A stretch of 64,000 nucleotides of DNA from an uncultured Exiguobacterium sp. (GTDB lineage Bacteria; Bacillota; Bacilli; Exiguobacteriales; Exiguobacteriaceae), in assembly GCA_913775715.1 (NCBI GenBank), contig CAJYMC010000007.1:682001-746000 (forward strand). Reading direction: 5' to 3'. The first letter of the stretch is position 1, and every line of letters starts with the position of its first letter. Positions 44,550 through 55,991 of the stretch are shown one piece after another. Below the pieces are notes generated by a model. It searched no databases and had not been told where the DNA came from. It saw only the letters and a list, made by a program, of their open reading frames with translations. The position numbers were made by a program, and so were the translations under genes.

Positions 44550-45391
44550 CCAAGTAAATCAAGCAGGATCGCATGATGGGAGGCGTCTCGTGAGACGAGT
44601 GATAATTCGCGGACGACATCAAACCCGTCGACCGGTAACGTCTTGATTTCAGGGGATAGTCCGTCTTGGAAAATCTCTGGCAATAGAGCGATACCAAGTC
44701 CTGCACGGATGAAACCGAGGACGCTTGATCCGAATTCCATCTCGTTTTCTGATTGATAGACAGCACCTCGCTCGATGAACGCGTCCTTTAGGATGTTTGT
44801 CGAATCGCAATCAATCGGAAGCGATAAGAAAGAGGTGTTACGAATTTGATCAAACGCTACAGACGTACAGTTCGTGAATCGTTCATCGTCTTGATGCACG
44901 TAAAGTAAAAAATTCTCCGTATACAAATGTGTCGTATGATACGGATGAACATGATGTCGATCGTCGAGTAAGACGGCATCGTATCGCCGTTCTTCAAGAC
45001 CTTGCATCAAATCGATCGTCGTATGGGCCGTCTTTAATTTGAGATCCGGAGCTGTCGCTTGACGCGAGACGTGACGCGGGAGATACGTCATCGCGACGCT
45101 TGGCCATGATCCGAGCGTCAAGGTCGTCCGTTCGTCGATTGTACCAATCCGTCGTTTCATCTGATCAATCCGATCAAGCAGTTCACGACTCTCTTCAAAG
45201 ACGATTTCGCCAGCAGGCGTCAACGTGACACCATGTGCCGAGCGGTGTAACAAGGAGACTTCGAGTGCACTCTCAAGACTTTTGATTTGTTTACTTAACG
45301 CCGGTTGCGTCATATGCAATACTTCGCTTGCTTTCGTCAGGCTGCCGGTCTCCGCGGTGACGAGGAATGCTTCCATCCATTCGGTCTTCAT
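44537..45391 (-). CDS. LysR-family transcriptional regulator
   Basis: A 284-residue LysR-type regulator, HTH SLTKASEVLHMTQPALSKQI (residues 17-36) and an effector domain from about residue 85. It is divergent from the ArsR-SRPBCC operon. The ribosome site is weak (GAGCGTG). Its target is likely itself or the neighbouring genes, but no distinct T-N11-A box could be assigned. Confidence 0.9.
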   Translation of the reverse strand: MKTEWMEAFLVTAETGSLTKASEVLHMTQPALSKQIKSLESALEVSLLHRSAHGVTLTPAGEIVFEESRELLDRIDQMKRRIGTIDERTTLTLGSWPSVAMTYLPRHVSRQATAPDLKLKTAHTTIDLMQGLEERRYDAVLLDDRHHVHPYHTTHLYTENFLLYVHQDDERFTNCTSVAFDQIRNTSFLSLPIDCDSTNILKDAFIERGAVYQSENEMEFGSSVLGFIRAGLGIALLPEIFQDGLSPEIKTLPVDGFDVVRELSLVSRDASHHAILLDLLGQSR

Positions 45392-45468
45392 TGGTTCACG
45401 CTCTTTTCATACAGGTTGTTTAGAACGTACGCCATTTGAACGCATCTGACAATCATTTTGCATTTTTT

Positions 45469-45504
45469 ATATTCTTAGTTTGGAATATTCTAAATTGGGA
45501 ATAT
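45469..45504. promoter_or_regulatory. Repeated GAATAT half-sites, likely ArsR operator
   Basis: ATATTC at 45469-45474, the palindrome GAATATTC at 45483-45490 and GAATAT at 45499-45504 form evenly spaced half-sites just before the ArsR start. Confidence 0.5.
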
Positions 45505-45527
45505 ATAAAGTAAAGAGGTGAACGGAT

Positions 45528-45893
45528 ATGAACGATCGGATACCAATACGATTCTCAGCACTCGGAGACGCGACACGGCTCCAACTGATCGAAGCGTTAC
45601 GAAACGGTCCTCGCTCCGTCAATGAGTTAGCTGAACAACTACAGTTACGCCAACCGCAAACCTCAAAGCATTTGAAGCTGTTGCTTGACGCGGAACTGAT
45701 CACTGTCGAACGGCAGGCGAATCGTCGATTGTACAGTCTTCGCCCGGAAGCGTTTCGAGAACTCGTCATATGGAGCAACTCGCTTGCACAAATGGAAGCC
45801 CGCATGCATCGTCTAGACGCACATTTGAAGCAGATTCAGTCGAACGTGAAGGGAGATGGGACGAATGAAAAAGGAATTGAAGACTTCGATTGA
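45528..45893 (+). CDS. ArsR-family regulator
   Basis: A 121-residue winged-helix ArsR-like protein (LGDATRLQLIEALR, SVNELAEQLQLRQPQTSKHLKLL). No metal-binding cysteines are present, as in the ArsR-plus-SRPBCC pairs where the sensor works without metal. Its stop codon lies inside the next gene. AAAGAGGTG precedes the ATG. Confidence 0.9.
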   Translation: MNDRIPIRFSALGDATRLQLIEALRNGPRSVNELAEQLQLRQPQTSKHLKLLLDAELITVERQANRRLYSLRPEAFRELVIWSNSLAQMEARMHRLDAHLKQIQSNVKGDGTNEKGIEDFD

Positions 45894-46371
45894 TGGGAAG
45901 ACGCTACGAATGGAATGGACGTGCGAGGCGCCGCGAGATAGCGTCTTTGCCGCATTCACGGAAAAAGAGCAACTCGAAGCGTGGTGGGGACCGGAAGGCT
46001 GGGAGACGACGATCAAGACGTTTGAGTTTCAACCGGGTGGTGTATGGCATTATTGCATGCGCTGTGTTGATTCGGCGCAAGGTGACTTTTACGGCATGGA
46101 GTCGTGGGGAAAAGCGATTTTCAGACACATCGATGCTCCGAACACGTATAGTCATGCCGATTATTTCTCGGACGCGTCAGGGGGGATCTCTGAACATTTA
46201 CCAGGAAGCGAGAATGTCACGACATTCCTCGACCACGGGGAGACGACGTTGATTGTCTTCGAGTCGACCTATGAGACAGAAGCAGCCGTGCAAGAAGTAC
46301 TCGGTATGGGGATGAGGGAAGGCTTTACGTCGCAACTGTATCGCCTTGATCGTTTATTAACGAAACGTTGA
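45865..46371 (+). CDS. SRPBCC (AHSA1-like) protein
   Basis: A 168-residue START/SRPBCC-fold protein (WTCEAPRDSVFAAFTEKEQLEAWWGPEG). Such domains bind small hydrophobic ligands and are often paired with an ArsR regulator, as here; the pair overlaps by 29 bases. Of the two in-frame ATGs, 45865 has the better placed GAAGGGAG site. The ligand is unknown. Confidence 0.85.
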   Translation: MKKELKTSIDGKTLRMEWTCEAPRDSVFAAFTEKEQLEAWWGPEGWETTIKTFEFQPGGVWHYCMRCVDSAQGDFYGMESWGKAIFRHIDAPNTYSHADYFSDASGGISEHLPGSENVTTFLDHGETTLIVFESTYETEAAVQEVLGMGMREGFTSQLYRLDRLLTKR

Positions 46372-46388
46372 GAAGGAGTCGGTGAAGG

Positions 46389-46799
46389 ATGCGGAAGCTC
46401 GGTCTTATAGTATGTCTGCTTTGTTTAGCCGGTTGTGGAAAATATACGATGGAAGAGGCAAAAGAGAATGGCGACATCATCGTCCAGAATGATGTTACGA
46501 ACAGCGACCGATTCGAGTCCTTTTTAAAGAAGTCAACGCAAGGCAAATCAGATCAGATCCGCATCACGGCATTTACGACTGAAGGAGACCCGGTATTGTA
46601 TGACGTCAAATATGATGGTAAGTCGTATCACTACACGTCTGATTCATCGCGTGATCAATTCGGCATAACAGACGATGATCGTAAAAACGAAGTCTGTAAG
46701 AGACTCGTCAAGACAAGCGAGAAGGAACAGTCGGTCTATACGTTACGCCAATGCGCTGAAGGAGCGGATCATGAGCTCTTACGATTGCCAAAACAATAA
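46389..46799 (+). CDS. Lipoprotein of the DUF4362 family
   Basis: A 136-residue lipoprotein with a clear lipobox (LCLAGC) and a DUF4362-like mature domain (TTEGDPVLYDVKYDGKSYHY, CxxxCA at the end). Small secreted lipoproteins of this family occur in Bacillus; role unknown. 17 bases after the SRPBCC gene and probably in its operon. Confidence 0.8.
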   Translation: MRKLGLIVCLLCLAGCGKYTMEEAKENGDIIVQNDVTNSDRFESFLKKSTQGKSDQIRITAFTTEGDPVLYDVKYDGKSYHYTSDSSRDQFGITDDDRKNEVCKRLVKTSEKEQSVYTLRQCAEGADHELLRLPKQ

Positions 46800-46801
46800 T
46801 C

Positions 46802-46849
46802 AAAAAGGATCGTGTCCCGTCGAATCAATCAGCGGGCACGATCCTTTTT
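46802..46849. terminator. Bidirectional terminator
   Basis: AAAAAGGATCGTGTCCCG pairs with CGGGCACGATCCTTTTT and overlaps the stop codon of the minus-strand gene at 46848. Confidence 0.85.
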
Positions 46850-47483
46850 ATTCGATGTCGAGACGACGCAAGGCTTCGCGCCAACTGGAGAAGCGTTCAA
46901 TCAACAACGTCAGTGATGGTGCTTGGTGCCCACGCGCCCACTTGGCATATTGTTGACTCGTCAGAAGCGTTCCATGTGTGGCTGCAGCTTGTTGAAGAGC
47001 GTCTAAGCAGTCTTGATCGGTGAAGAAGCCGTTCGAGGTGAGATCGAAGTGTGCTAAGGCCTTTTTCCAGGTGCCGAACCGACGAATGATCGTATTCGCA
47101 CTCAGCATCTCTGGATGTAGATCCCGCAATTCCGTGTAGGAGCGAATCGTCATGTTCGTTCCTTTTTGTGCGACATAAAAAGCAACGCTTTCTTCGATCG
47201 ACCACCGCTTCGTTCGCTTGACCGCAGCGGGACGGTTCAGCGTCATGCGTTCTTTCGTCGATAAAAGGGAAGCCTTGACGATTCCAGCTCGTTCTAACAG
47301 GTGTGCCCACGAACCGAATCGGGCGTTGATCTCTTCAAGCGAAGGGTAAGGAAGTTGAGCTGCTAACTTTTGATAATGGGTAGCTTTCATAGGTGAATGG
47401 TGCATTTGATGAAGACCTTGAATCAAGCGGATGATCTTCTCATCCGTTGCTAAGGTGGAAGTGGAAGTCGGATGTTGACGCAT
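46848..47483 (-). CDS. Protein with three homing-endonuclease-associated repeats
   Basis: A 211-residue, mostly helical protein without an HNH, GIY-YIG or other nuclease motif. It contains three about 55-residue repeats whose tails read ARFGSWAHLLERAGI, RRFGTWKKALAHFDL and ERFSSWREALRRLDI, the pattern of homing-endonuclease-associated (HNH_repeat) modules, which in intron and prophage endonucleases probably bind DNA. Here only the repeats remain. AAGGGAG precedes the ATG at 47481-47483. Single gene; it may be a regulator or nucleoid-like DNA-binding protein. Confidence 0.75.
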   Translation of the reverse strand: MRQHPTSTSTLATDEKIIRLIQGLHQMHHSPMKATHYQKLAAQLPYPSLEEINARFGSWAHLLERAGIVKASLLSTKERMTLNRPAAVKRTKRWSIEESVAFYVAQKGTNMTIRSYTELRDLHPEMLSANTIIRRFGTWKKALAHFDLTSNGFFTDQDCLDALQQAAATHGTLLTSQQYAKWARGHQAPSLTLLIERFSSWREALRRLDIE

Positions 47484-47666
47484 GCAAGATATCTCCCTTT
47501 TGAATGGTTGTTTCAATTACAGGCTAGTGTAGCATGAGGGATTGCGAGAACATACTAACAATATCGTAAGGTAAGAAAAATAGCGCATTTTTATCCAAGA
47601 AATACAGGAAAATCAGAGCTGAAACACGAATACAATACTATAGAAGAAAAGAGGGGGAACTGATCA

Positions 47667-48377
47667 ATGACAGAAACACAGACGATTGATACGATGGAGG
47701 ATATTTTAAAGATGCTCGACGCACGATTACGTGAACCAGAACCGTTTTGGGACAAGTTCTATGAAGATCGGTCGAAACCGGTCCCGTTTTTTAAGAACAT
47801 TCCGGACGAGAACTTAGTTCGCTACGTCGAAGAGGGCTGGCTCTCGCCTGGTGACGCATTAGATCTCGGAACAGGACCGGGTCGAAATGCGATTTATCTC
47901 GCAACACACGGTTTCTCGGTGACGGGACTGGATCTTTCAGCAACCGCGTTAGACTGGGCAACGGAACAAGCGCAACAGACTGGGGCACATGTTGCGTTTC
48001 GAAAGCAAGATTTTCTAGAGACGACCGAACAGAATACATATGATTTCATTTACGATTCCGGCTGTTTTCATCATATGGCGCCACATCGACGTGTGACTTA
48101 TGTGACGCGACTGAAGGAGATGTTGCGCCCAGGAGGATATTTCGGATTGACGTGTTTTGTTGCGGGCGGTCCGCTTGGCGGGGCGACGTTGACGGACTGG
48201 GAGGTCTATCAAGAAAATAGTCTCCAAGGTGGACTCGGATACACGAAAGAGCGATTACTCTCCATATTCGATGCATTCGACGTCATCGAACTAACGGAAA
48301 TGAAACCCGTTGACAATCCGGAGGCATTATTTGGTCATGCTGGACTGTGGACCGGTCTGTTTCGATTAAAGGATTGA
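47667..48377 (+). CDS. Class I SAM-dependent methyltransferase
   Basis: A 236-residue Rossmann-fold methyltransferase: LDLGTGPGRNAIYLA (motif I), TGLDLS (acidic motif II), FIYDSGCFHH (motif IV region). It transfers a methyl group from S-adenosylmethionine; the acceptor is not known. GAGGGGG precedes the ATG. Overlaps the convergent nucleotidyltransferase by 12 bases. Confidence 0.9.
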   Translation: MTETQTIDTMEDILKMLDARLREPEPFWDKFYEDRSKPVPFFKNIPDENLVRYVEEGWLSPGDALDLGTGPGRNAIYLATHGFSVTGLDLSATALDWATEQAQQTGAHVAFRKQDFLETTEQNTYDFIYDSGCFHHMAPHRRVTYVTRLKEMLRPGGYFGLTCFVAGGPLGGATLTDWEVYQENSLQGGLGYTKERLLSIFDAFDVIELTEMKPVDNPEALFGHAGLWTGLFRLKD

Positions 48378-49133
48378 TTCGTCCGGCATTCGAGACGCGA
48401 ACCAGTCTACAAAGTAGTGGACATCCTCTAGCGAAACGATTTGGTGTGTATCGTAAGCGGCGAACAGTGACAAAAAGCGCGGTTCGTCAGGAAAATAATG
48501 AAGCAAGATCGGGCGGAGTGTCTCTAGGTCATGCATGAAGCTTTGATCTTCCTCTAAGATGAGGTGATAGGCACTCCGAATAATTCGTTTCACGATCGAA
48601 TCGGAATAAAGCAAAGCGACCTGACCGGTTTCTAGGAGAAATAAATCAGTTTTCAACTGCTCACATACTCCATTGTTTAACGCGAAGCCAAGAGCGCGTG
48701 TCGGGCGAAGGGATGGAAATCGACTTTGGAGATTTTCGCCTGCCAAAAACAAGTTGACGGATTTCAACCAGACGCCCCAACGAAGTGCTTCGTCATCCCG
48801 TACGACGTCGCCAAGCAGACCGATGTCATAATCGATTTTGGTGACGAATGGATAGTCCTTCAACCAGTGTTCCGTCCGTTCATCTAACTGCATGTGTTCT
48901 TTTTCCGTCAACGGTTCTGTCAAAATCAGTGTAAAATCGAGATCGGATTCAAAGGGACGCGCCGTTCCTTTGGCGACGCTGCCATACAAGTACACGCCAT
49001 GAAACGCGGATAAGGTTTGTACATAGGCGACGACGTCCTGAATCACGGCACGATAACGGACAGGAATCGCTTCAGCAGAAGTTGGATTATGGATGTAGCC
49101 ATTTTTCGTGCCCAATGTCGTTGGATACTGCAT
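48366..49133 (-). CDS. Nucleotidyltransferase-fold protein
   Basis: A 255-residue protein with an N-terminal polymerase-beta-like nucleotidyltransferase domain: YLYGSVAKGTARPFESDLD holds the GS and the two metal-binding Asp residues. The C-terminal half is helical. Similar proteins include aminoglycoside nucleotidyltransferases and uncharacterised relatives. GAGGAGG precedes the ATG, lying inside the end of the lipoprotein gene, so the two are probably co-transcribed. Confidence 0.85.
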   Translation of the reverse strand: MQYPTTLGTKNGYIHNPTSAEAIPVRYRAVIQDVVAYVQTLSAFHGVYLYGSVAKGTARPFESDLDFTLILTEPLTEKEHMQLDERTEHWLKDYPFVTKIDYDIGLLGDVVRDDEALRWGVWLKSVNLFLAGENLQSRFPSLRPTRALGFALNNGVCEQLKTDLFLLETGQVALLYSDSIVKRIIRSAYHLILEEDQSFMHDLETLRPILLHYFPDEPRFLSLFAAYDTHQIVSLEDVHYFVDWFASRMPDESIL

Positions 49134-49145
49134 CTGTCTTCCTCC

Positions 49146-49502
49146 TCATCCTTCAGGAATGGATTGATAGCGATACCACTTCTTGTTTCGCTGCACATAT
49201 ATAAACATCGTATCATCTTTTTCTTGATAGATGACCGTACCGCTCTTAAGATGAGTTGCCATGCCGTCCTCGAGCGTCTTTTCGGATGCTATTTTTTGGA
49301 TACGTGGTCCAGGAGTCAAAGAGAGAATCGAGACGGTTACGACCTGATCTAGTCGATACACGCGATCGTTCAAGCGGATGCCGTCTTGATCTTGTTCGAC
49401 GGCTTCCGCCGCGATGAGGTCCGTCGTTGTCATCGTCGTCTCGGTCTGACATCCACTGAGACAAAGAATGACCATTACGATAGAAGCTACCGTTTTTTTC
49501 AT
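49146..49502 (-). CDS. Small lipoprotein, unknown
   Basis: A 118-residue lipoprotein with a canonical lipobox (LCLSGC) and a short mature domain (DRVYRLDQVVTVSILS...). I do not recognise the family. Start MKKTVASIV at 49502 follows AAGAGGTG. It is divergent from the MarR operon and shares its operator region. Confidence 0.7.
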   Translation of the reverse strand: MKKTVASIVMVILCLSGCQTETTMTTTDLIAAEAVEQDQDGIRLNDRVYRLDQVVTVSILSLTPGPRIQKIASEKTLEDGMATHLKSGTVIYQEKDDTMFIYVQRNKKWYRYQSIPEG

Positions 49503-49525
49503 GAAACACACCTCTTTCTCTATTA

Positions 49526-49565
49526 ATATATCGTGTTTTACGATATATTCGGATTATACGATATA
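49526..49565. promoter_or_regulatory. Triple half-site operator between the lipoprotein and MarR genes
   Basis: ATATATCGT (49526-49534) and ACGATATAT (49540-49548) are perfect inverted arms five bases apart; a further ACGATATA lies at 49558-49565. A likely MarR autoregulatory site governing both directions. Confidence 0.6.
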
Positions 49566-49577
49566 AGGAGGAGTAAT

Positions 49578-49982
49578 ATGATTTTAGCTGATTTTGCAAA
49601 AATTTATTATCAACTACATCCTCGGTTCGAGGAAAACCTGTCTCACCAAAGTGTGCGCATTTTGCAACACATTCAATTTGCGACGAATCCGACGATCAAA
49701 CAGATTGCCGAGGCATTTCGCCTCTCACATAATACGACGTCTGAGCACGTCAAAAAGTTGGACAGATTAGGCTATATCGAAAAAAAACGAAATCCAGAAG
49801 ACCAACGCCAAGTGACGATTGGTTTGACAGACTTAGGAGATACAATCGTTCGTCGTCATACGGAACTTGATCCCAAGCGGTTAAATCAAGTCCTTGCTAC
49901 GATGTCAAAAACAGACCAACAGGCGATTGAACAGGCGTTTCGATTGTTGCGGGAGGCGGCAGATGACTGCTTTTCTCGTTAA
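49578..49982 (+). CDS. MarR-family regulator
   Basis: A 134-residue MarR-type winged-helix regulator (TIKQIAEAFRLSHNTTSEHVKKLDRLGYIEKKRNPEDQR). The longer frame begins at 49533; AAGGAGG before 49578 sets the start. No redox-sensing cysteine is obvious. It overlaps a DUF3147 membrane protein gene by 20 bases, probably its target. Confidence 0.9.
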   Translation: MILADFAKIYYQLHPRFEENLSHQSVRILQHIQFATNPTIKQIAEAFRLSHNTTSEHVKKLDRLGYIEKKRNPEDQRQVTIGLTDLGDTIVRRHTELDPKRLNQVLATMSKTDQQAIEQAFRLLREAADDCFSR

Positions 49983-50307
49983 GGTGCTGTCGAGCGCACT
50001 GGTCATCGGTCTTGTCACGGAAGTCGCCCGGCGTTCACCGTCACTGGGTGGTGTGTTGTCTGCATTGCCCGTCGTCAGTCTGATCAGCTTTGCCTGGCTC
50101 GTTAAACAGGGAAGTGAACGGGCAGAACTGAGTACATTCTTAAAGAGTGTGTTACTCGGATTACCAGCGACGTTCTTATTGCTTGTCGTCTTATATGGAT
50201 TGATCCGCTTAGGTATTCCTATTTTTTACAGTGTACTCGGTGCAACAAGTCTTTTTATCGTTTGTTGGTATATCCAACGTTACCTACAACAGTGGTGGCA
50301 AACCTAA
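49963..50307 (+). CDS. DUF3147 membrane protein
   Basis: A 114-residue membrane protein matching the DUF3147 pattern (EVARRSPSLGGVLSALPVVSLISF), with about four membrane segments. The frame extends upstream to 49894, but GGGAGG precedes the ATG at 49963 inside the MarR gene. Role unknown; coupling with MarR suggests response to an exogenous compound or stress. Confidence 0.8.
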   Translation: MTAFLVKVLSSALVIGLVTEVARRSPSLGGVLSALPVVSLISFAWLVKQGSERAELSTFLKSVLLGLPATFLLLVVLYGLIRLGIPIFYSVLGATSLFIVCWYIQRYLQQWWQT

Positions 50308-50323
50308 AAAAGGAGACAACGTA

Positions 50324-50779
50324 ATGATAACCCTTCAAACAAAGCGATTGACGATTCATCCATGTACAGCGAATGACGTGAAACGTTTACAACAACAGCA
50401 CTACGATAACGGACCGAAAGTTCAGCATCATTTGATGTCAATAGCGTCAGATCCCTCGCTACTATACTGGGGCAGCTGGCTCGTCATGACAAAGGATGGT
50501 CAAGTAATCGGGGATATCGGATTCAAGGGGAAGCCGGACATACGACAAGCGGTCGAAATCGGTTATGGTCTGTTACCAGCGTATCTCAATCAAGGGTTTG
50601 CGACGGAAGCAGTTCAAGCATTGATTGAATGGGCGTTTGAACAAACGGAAGTGACAGGGGTACTTGCGAAGACGGAGTCGACAAATCAAGCATCAATCCG
50701 AGTACTCGAAAAAGCAGGATTGATTCAGGTCGGGAGAGACGATCAGTATATCATGTGGGAGCGTATGAAGAAGGTGTAA
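50324..50779 (+). CDS. GNAT N-acetyltransferase
   Basis: A 151-residue GNAT enzyme (LQTKRLTIHPCTANDVKRL, YGLLPAYLNQGFATEAV, RVLEKAGL). Acetyl-CoA-dependent acetylation of an unknown acceptor. AAAGGAG precedes the ATG at 50324, 16 bases after the DUF3147 gene. Confidence 0.88.
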   Translation: MITLQTKRLTIHPCTANDVKRLQQQHYDNGPKVQHHLMSIASDPSLLYWGSWLVMTKDGQVIGDIGFKGKPDIRQAVEIGYGLLPAYLNQGFATEAVQALIEWAFEQTEVTGVLAKTESTNQASIRVLEKAGLIQVGRDDQYIMWERMKKV

Positions 50780-50835
50780 AGGAAACTTGACAGGAAGTGT
50801 GTTATTTACATATAGTGGGACTACGAGGTGAAATC

Positions 50836-51051
50836 ATGAAAAATAAGGTCAAGGAGATGCGCGAAGAACGAGGTTGGTCGCAAGGCGAACTGGCAAAACG
50901 ATTGAACGTGTCGCGTCAGACGGTCATTTCCATCGAAAAAGAGCGGTATAATCCGTCACTCGACCTCGCGTTTTCACTAGCTGATCTGTTTGAACGGCGA
51001 ATCGAAGACATCTTTACACCGAATCGAACGAACGAGGAGGGAATAGAATGA
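50836..51051 (+). CDS. XRE-family regulator of a membrane-protein pair
   Basis: A 71-residue single-domain Cro/CI-type helix-turn-helix protein (RGWSQGELAKRLNVSRQTVISIEKER). The GAGGTG site precedes the ATG at 50836. It overlaps the next gene by four bases (ATGA), the usual XRE-plus-membrane-protein unit of Firmicutes. Confidence 0.9.
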   Translation: MKNKVKEMREERGWSQGELAKRLNVSRQTVISIEKERYNPSLDLAFSLADLFERRIEDIFTPNRTNEEGIE

Positions 51052-51401
51052 AGCGAGTCAATGTGTTACTAGACATCATTTTAATTGTAGTAGGTCTGTA
51101 CTTAACGATGACAGATCCGGCGGCTAAAACACTCGGAATCATTCTCGTTTTAGCTGGCGTCACGTCACGTATCACAGGAACGGTGTTCTCGCAAACGGAA
51201 CCGTATGATGAGCGCCAAGGAGAGATTAAAATCCGTAGTGGACATATCGCTTATCTCGTAAGTATCGGATATCTTTTCTTGATCTTGATTCTCGTCAATC
51301 TGTCGATCATAAAAGACATTCAATTTGCTCTGTTGCTGGCATTAGGAGGACAACTTTTATTCTTTCCGCTTGTATTGCTGTACGTGAATCGAAAGATGTG
51401 A
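51048..51401 (+). CDS. Small membrane protein coupled to XRE regulator
   Basis: A 117-residue protein with four hydrophobic segments (MKRVNVLLDIILIVVGLYLT start) and a DERQGEIKIRSGHIAYL segment before the third, as in DUF2178-like proteins next to XRE regulators. The role is unknown. A second such pair lies at 59198-60099. Confidence 0.75.
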   Translation: MKRVNVLLDIILIVVGLYLTMTDPAAKTLGIILVLAGVTSRITGTVFSQTEPYDERQGEIKIRSGHIAYLVSIGYLFLILILVNLSIIKDIQFALLLALGGQLLFFPLVLLYVNRKM

Positions 51402-51428
51402 AGAAGTGAATGTTTATAAAAATGATAC

Positions 51429-51456
51429 TTGTAACCGTTATCAACAATGGTATAGA
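51429..51456 (+). promoter_or_regulatory. licT promoter with cre site over the -35 box
   Basis: TTGTAA (51429-51434), 16 bases, TATAGA (51451-51456). The sequence TGTAACCGTTATCA at 51430-51443 matches the cre consensus TGWNANCGNTNWCA at every position and covers the -35, so CcpA would repress the operon when glucose is present. Confidence 0.7.
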
Positions 51457-51470
51457 ATGTAATGGAATAG

Positions 51471-51499
51471 GGATTGTTACTGGTCAAGCAGGCGAAACC
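51471..51499 (+). promoter_or_regulatory. Ribonucleic antiterminator (RAT) 1, upstream of licT
   Basis: GGATTGTTACTG...GCAGGC..AAACC, the LicT/SacT-type RAT site. Its 3' end overlaps the start of the terminator stem at 51496. LicT binding stabilises the RAT fold and prevents termination. Confidence 0.85.
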
Positions 51500-51547
51500 C
51501 AAATCAGCGATCACTGGAACCGTGAGTGACGTTTGATTTGGGTTTTT
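51496..51547 (+). terminator. Regulated terminator downstream of RAT 1
   Basis: AACCCAAATC pairs with GATTTGGGTT, then TTTTT. Mutually exclusive with the RAT fold. Confidence 0.85.
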
Positions 51548-51577
51548 CTATTTTTCTGATTTGAAAGGAGGTCACCG

Positions 51578-52420
51578 ATGATCATTCACCAAATTTTCAA
51601 CAATAATGTCATCAGTGTATTTGACGAAGCAGGGCGTGAGCGAGTCGTCATGGGGAAGGGGATCGGATTTAAGCGGAATTCAGGGCAGACGATATTAGCC
51701 TCTGATGTTGAAAAAGTCTTTTATCTCGATGATGCTGGCAATCATGAACGATTTAAATTACTACTTCAAGAAATTCCTGAAGAAATCATCGTCTTGACTG
51801 ATGATATCGTAACGATTGCTAAATTGACGCTTGGAAAAAAACTCAATGAACTTGTCTATATCGCTCTTGCCGACCATTTACATTTTGCATTAGAACGTCA
51901 TGAAAAAGGTTTAGAGATCAAAAATGTATTGCTTTGGGAGATTAAACGTTTATACCAAGATGAGTTTAATGTTGGTTTGCAAGCGCTTGAACTGGTTGAA
52001 GAAAAATTTAATATCGTACTACCTGAAGACGAAGCAGCCTATATAGCGCTTCATATCGTGAATGCTGAATTAAATGAAGAAATGCCGAACATCGTTTCAA
52101 TGACAAAAGTCATTCAAGAAGTATTGAATCTTGTAAAATATCACTTTGCACTAGAATGGGATGAGAATGCTCTCGCTTATCATCGTTTTGTTACTCATTT
52201 AAAATTTTTTGCGCAACGACTCGTGACACGTACTGAATACGAAGGAGATGAGAGTGCACTTTTTGATCTAGTGAAAATGCAATATCCAAAATCCTATGTC
52301 TGCACTGAAAAAATCGGTTCCTTTATTCAGAGAAAGTATGATTATCGGTTGACGGATGAAGAGAAATTATACCTAACGGTTCATATTACAAGATTGATTA
52401 AAGAAAAAAAGAAATATTGA
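51578..52420 (+). CDS. licT: BglG/LicT transcriptional antiterminator
   Basis: A 280-residue antiterminator with an N-terminal RNA-binding CAT domain (about 1-55, NNNVISVFDEAGRERVVMGKGIGF) and two PRD domains (about 65-170 and 171-280). Phosphorylation of PRD histidines by the PTS EIIB and HPr sets activity. It binds the RAT sites at 51471 and 52475. AAAGGAGG precedes the ATG. Confidence 0.94.
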   Translation: MIIHQIFNNNVISVFDEAGRERVVMGKGIGFKRNSGQTILASDVEKVFYLDDAGNHERFKLLLQEIPEEIIVLTDDIVTIAKLTLGKKLNELVYIALADHLHFALERHEKGLEIKNVLLWEIKRLYQDEFNVGLQALELVEEKFNIVLPEDEAAYIALHIVNAELNEEMPNIVSMTKVIQEVLNLVKYHFALEWDENALAYHRFVTHLKFFAQRLVTRTEYEGDESALFDLVKMQYPKSYVCTEKIGSFIQRKYDYRLTDEEKLYLTVHITRLIKEKKKY

Positions 52421-52474
52421 CATATTAATGTATTGTTGCTATTATATGGTTAATAAATATATATTTATCTAATA

Positions 52475-52503
52475 GGATTGTTACTGGTCAAGCAGGCGAA
52501 ACC
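52475..52503 (+). promoter_or_regulatory. RAT 2, identical to RAT 1, upstream of bglP
   Basis: All 29 bases are identical to those of 51471-51499. Lies between licT and the IIBCA gene and overlaps the following terminator by its AAACC end. Confidence 0.85.
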
Positions 52504-52565
52504 TAGGTGAAGCAATGCGTATTTCTATGAAATACGTAACTTGTTCTCATCTGGGTTTCTTTTTG
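52498..52565 (+). terminator. Regulated terminator downstream of RAT 2
   Basis: GAAACCTAGGTGA pairs with TCATCTGGGTTTC (wobble pairs), enclosing a second stem GTATTTC/GAAATAC; ends in TTTTT. Confidence 0.8.
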
Positions 52566-52590
52566 TGTCTATCAACTATGGAGGTGTCTT

Positions 52591-55895
<3,305 letters not shown>

Positions 55896-55897
55896 AA

Positions 55898-55953
55898 ATA
55901 TGGCTAACGACGCGGATCTGAGCACTTTTAAGATACGCGTCGTTAGCCATTTA
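55898..55953 (+). terminator. Terminator
   Basis: ATGGCTAACGACGCG pairs with CGCGTCGTTAGCCAT, 15 bp; the T run is short (TTTAG). Confidence 0.7.
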
Positions 55954-55991
55954 GATGTTGTGAATGATATGTGAAAAGAAGTTAAGTTACT

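Noticed and set aside
51420..51577. Riboswitch in the licT leader
   Set aside because: The structured leader is fully explained by the RAT site and terminator.
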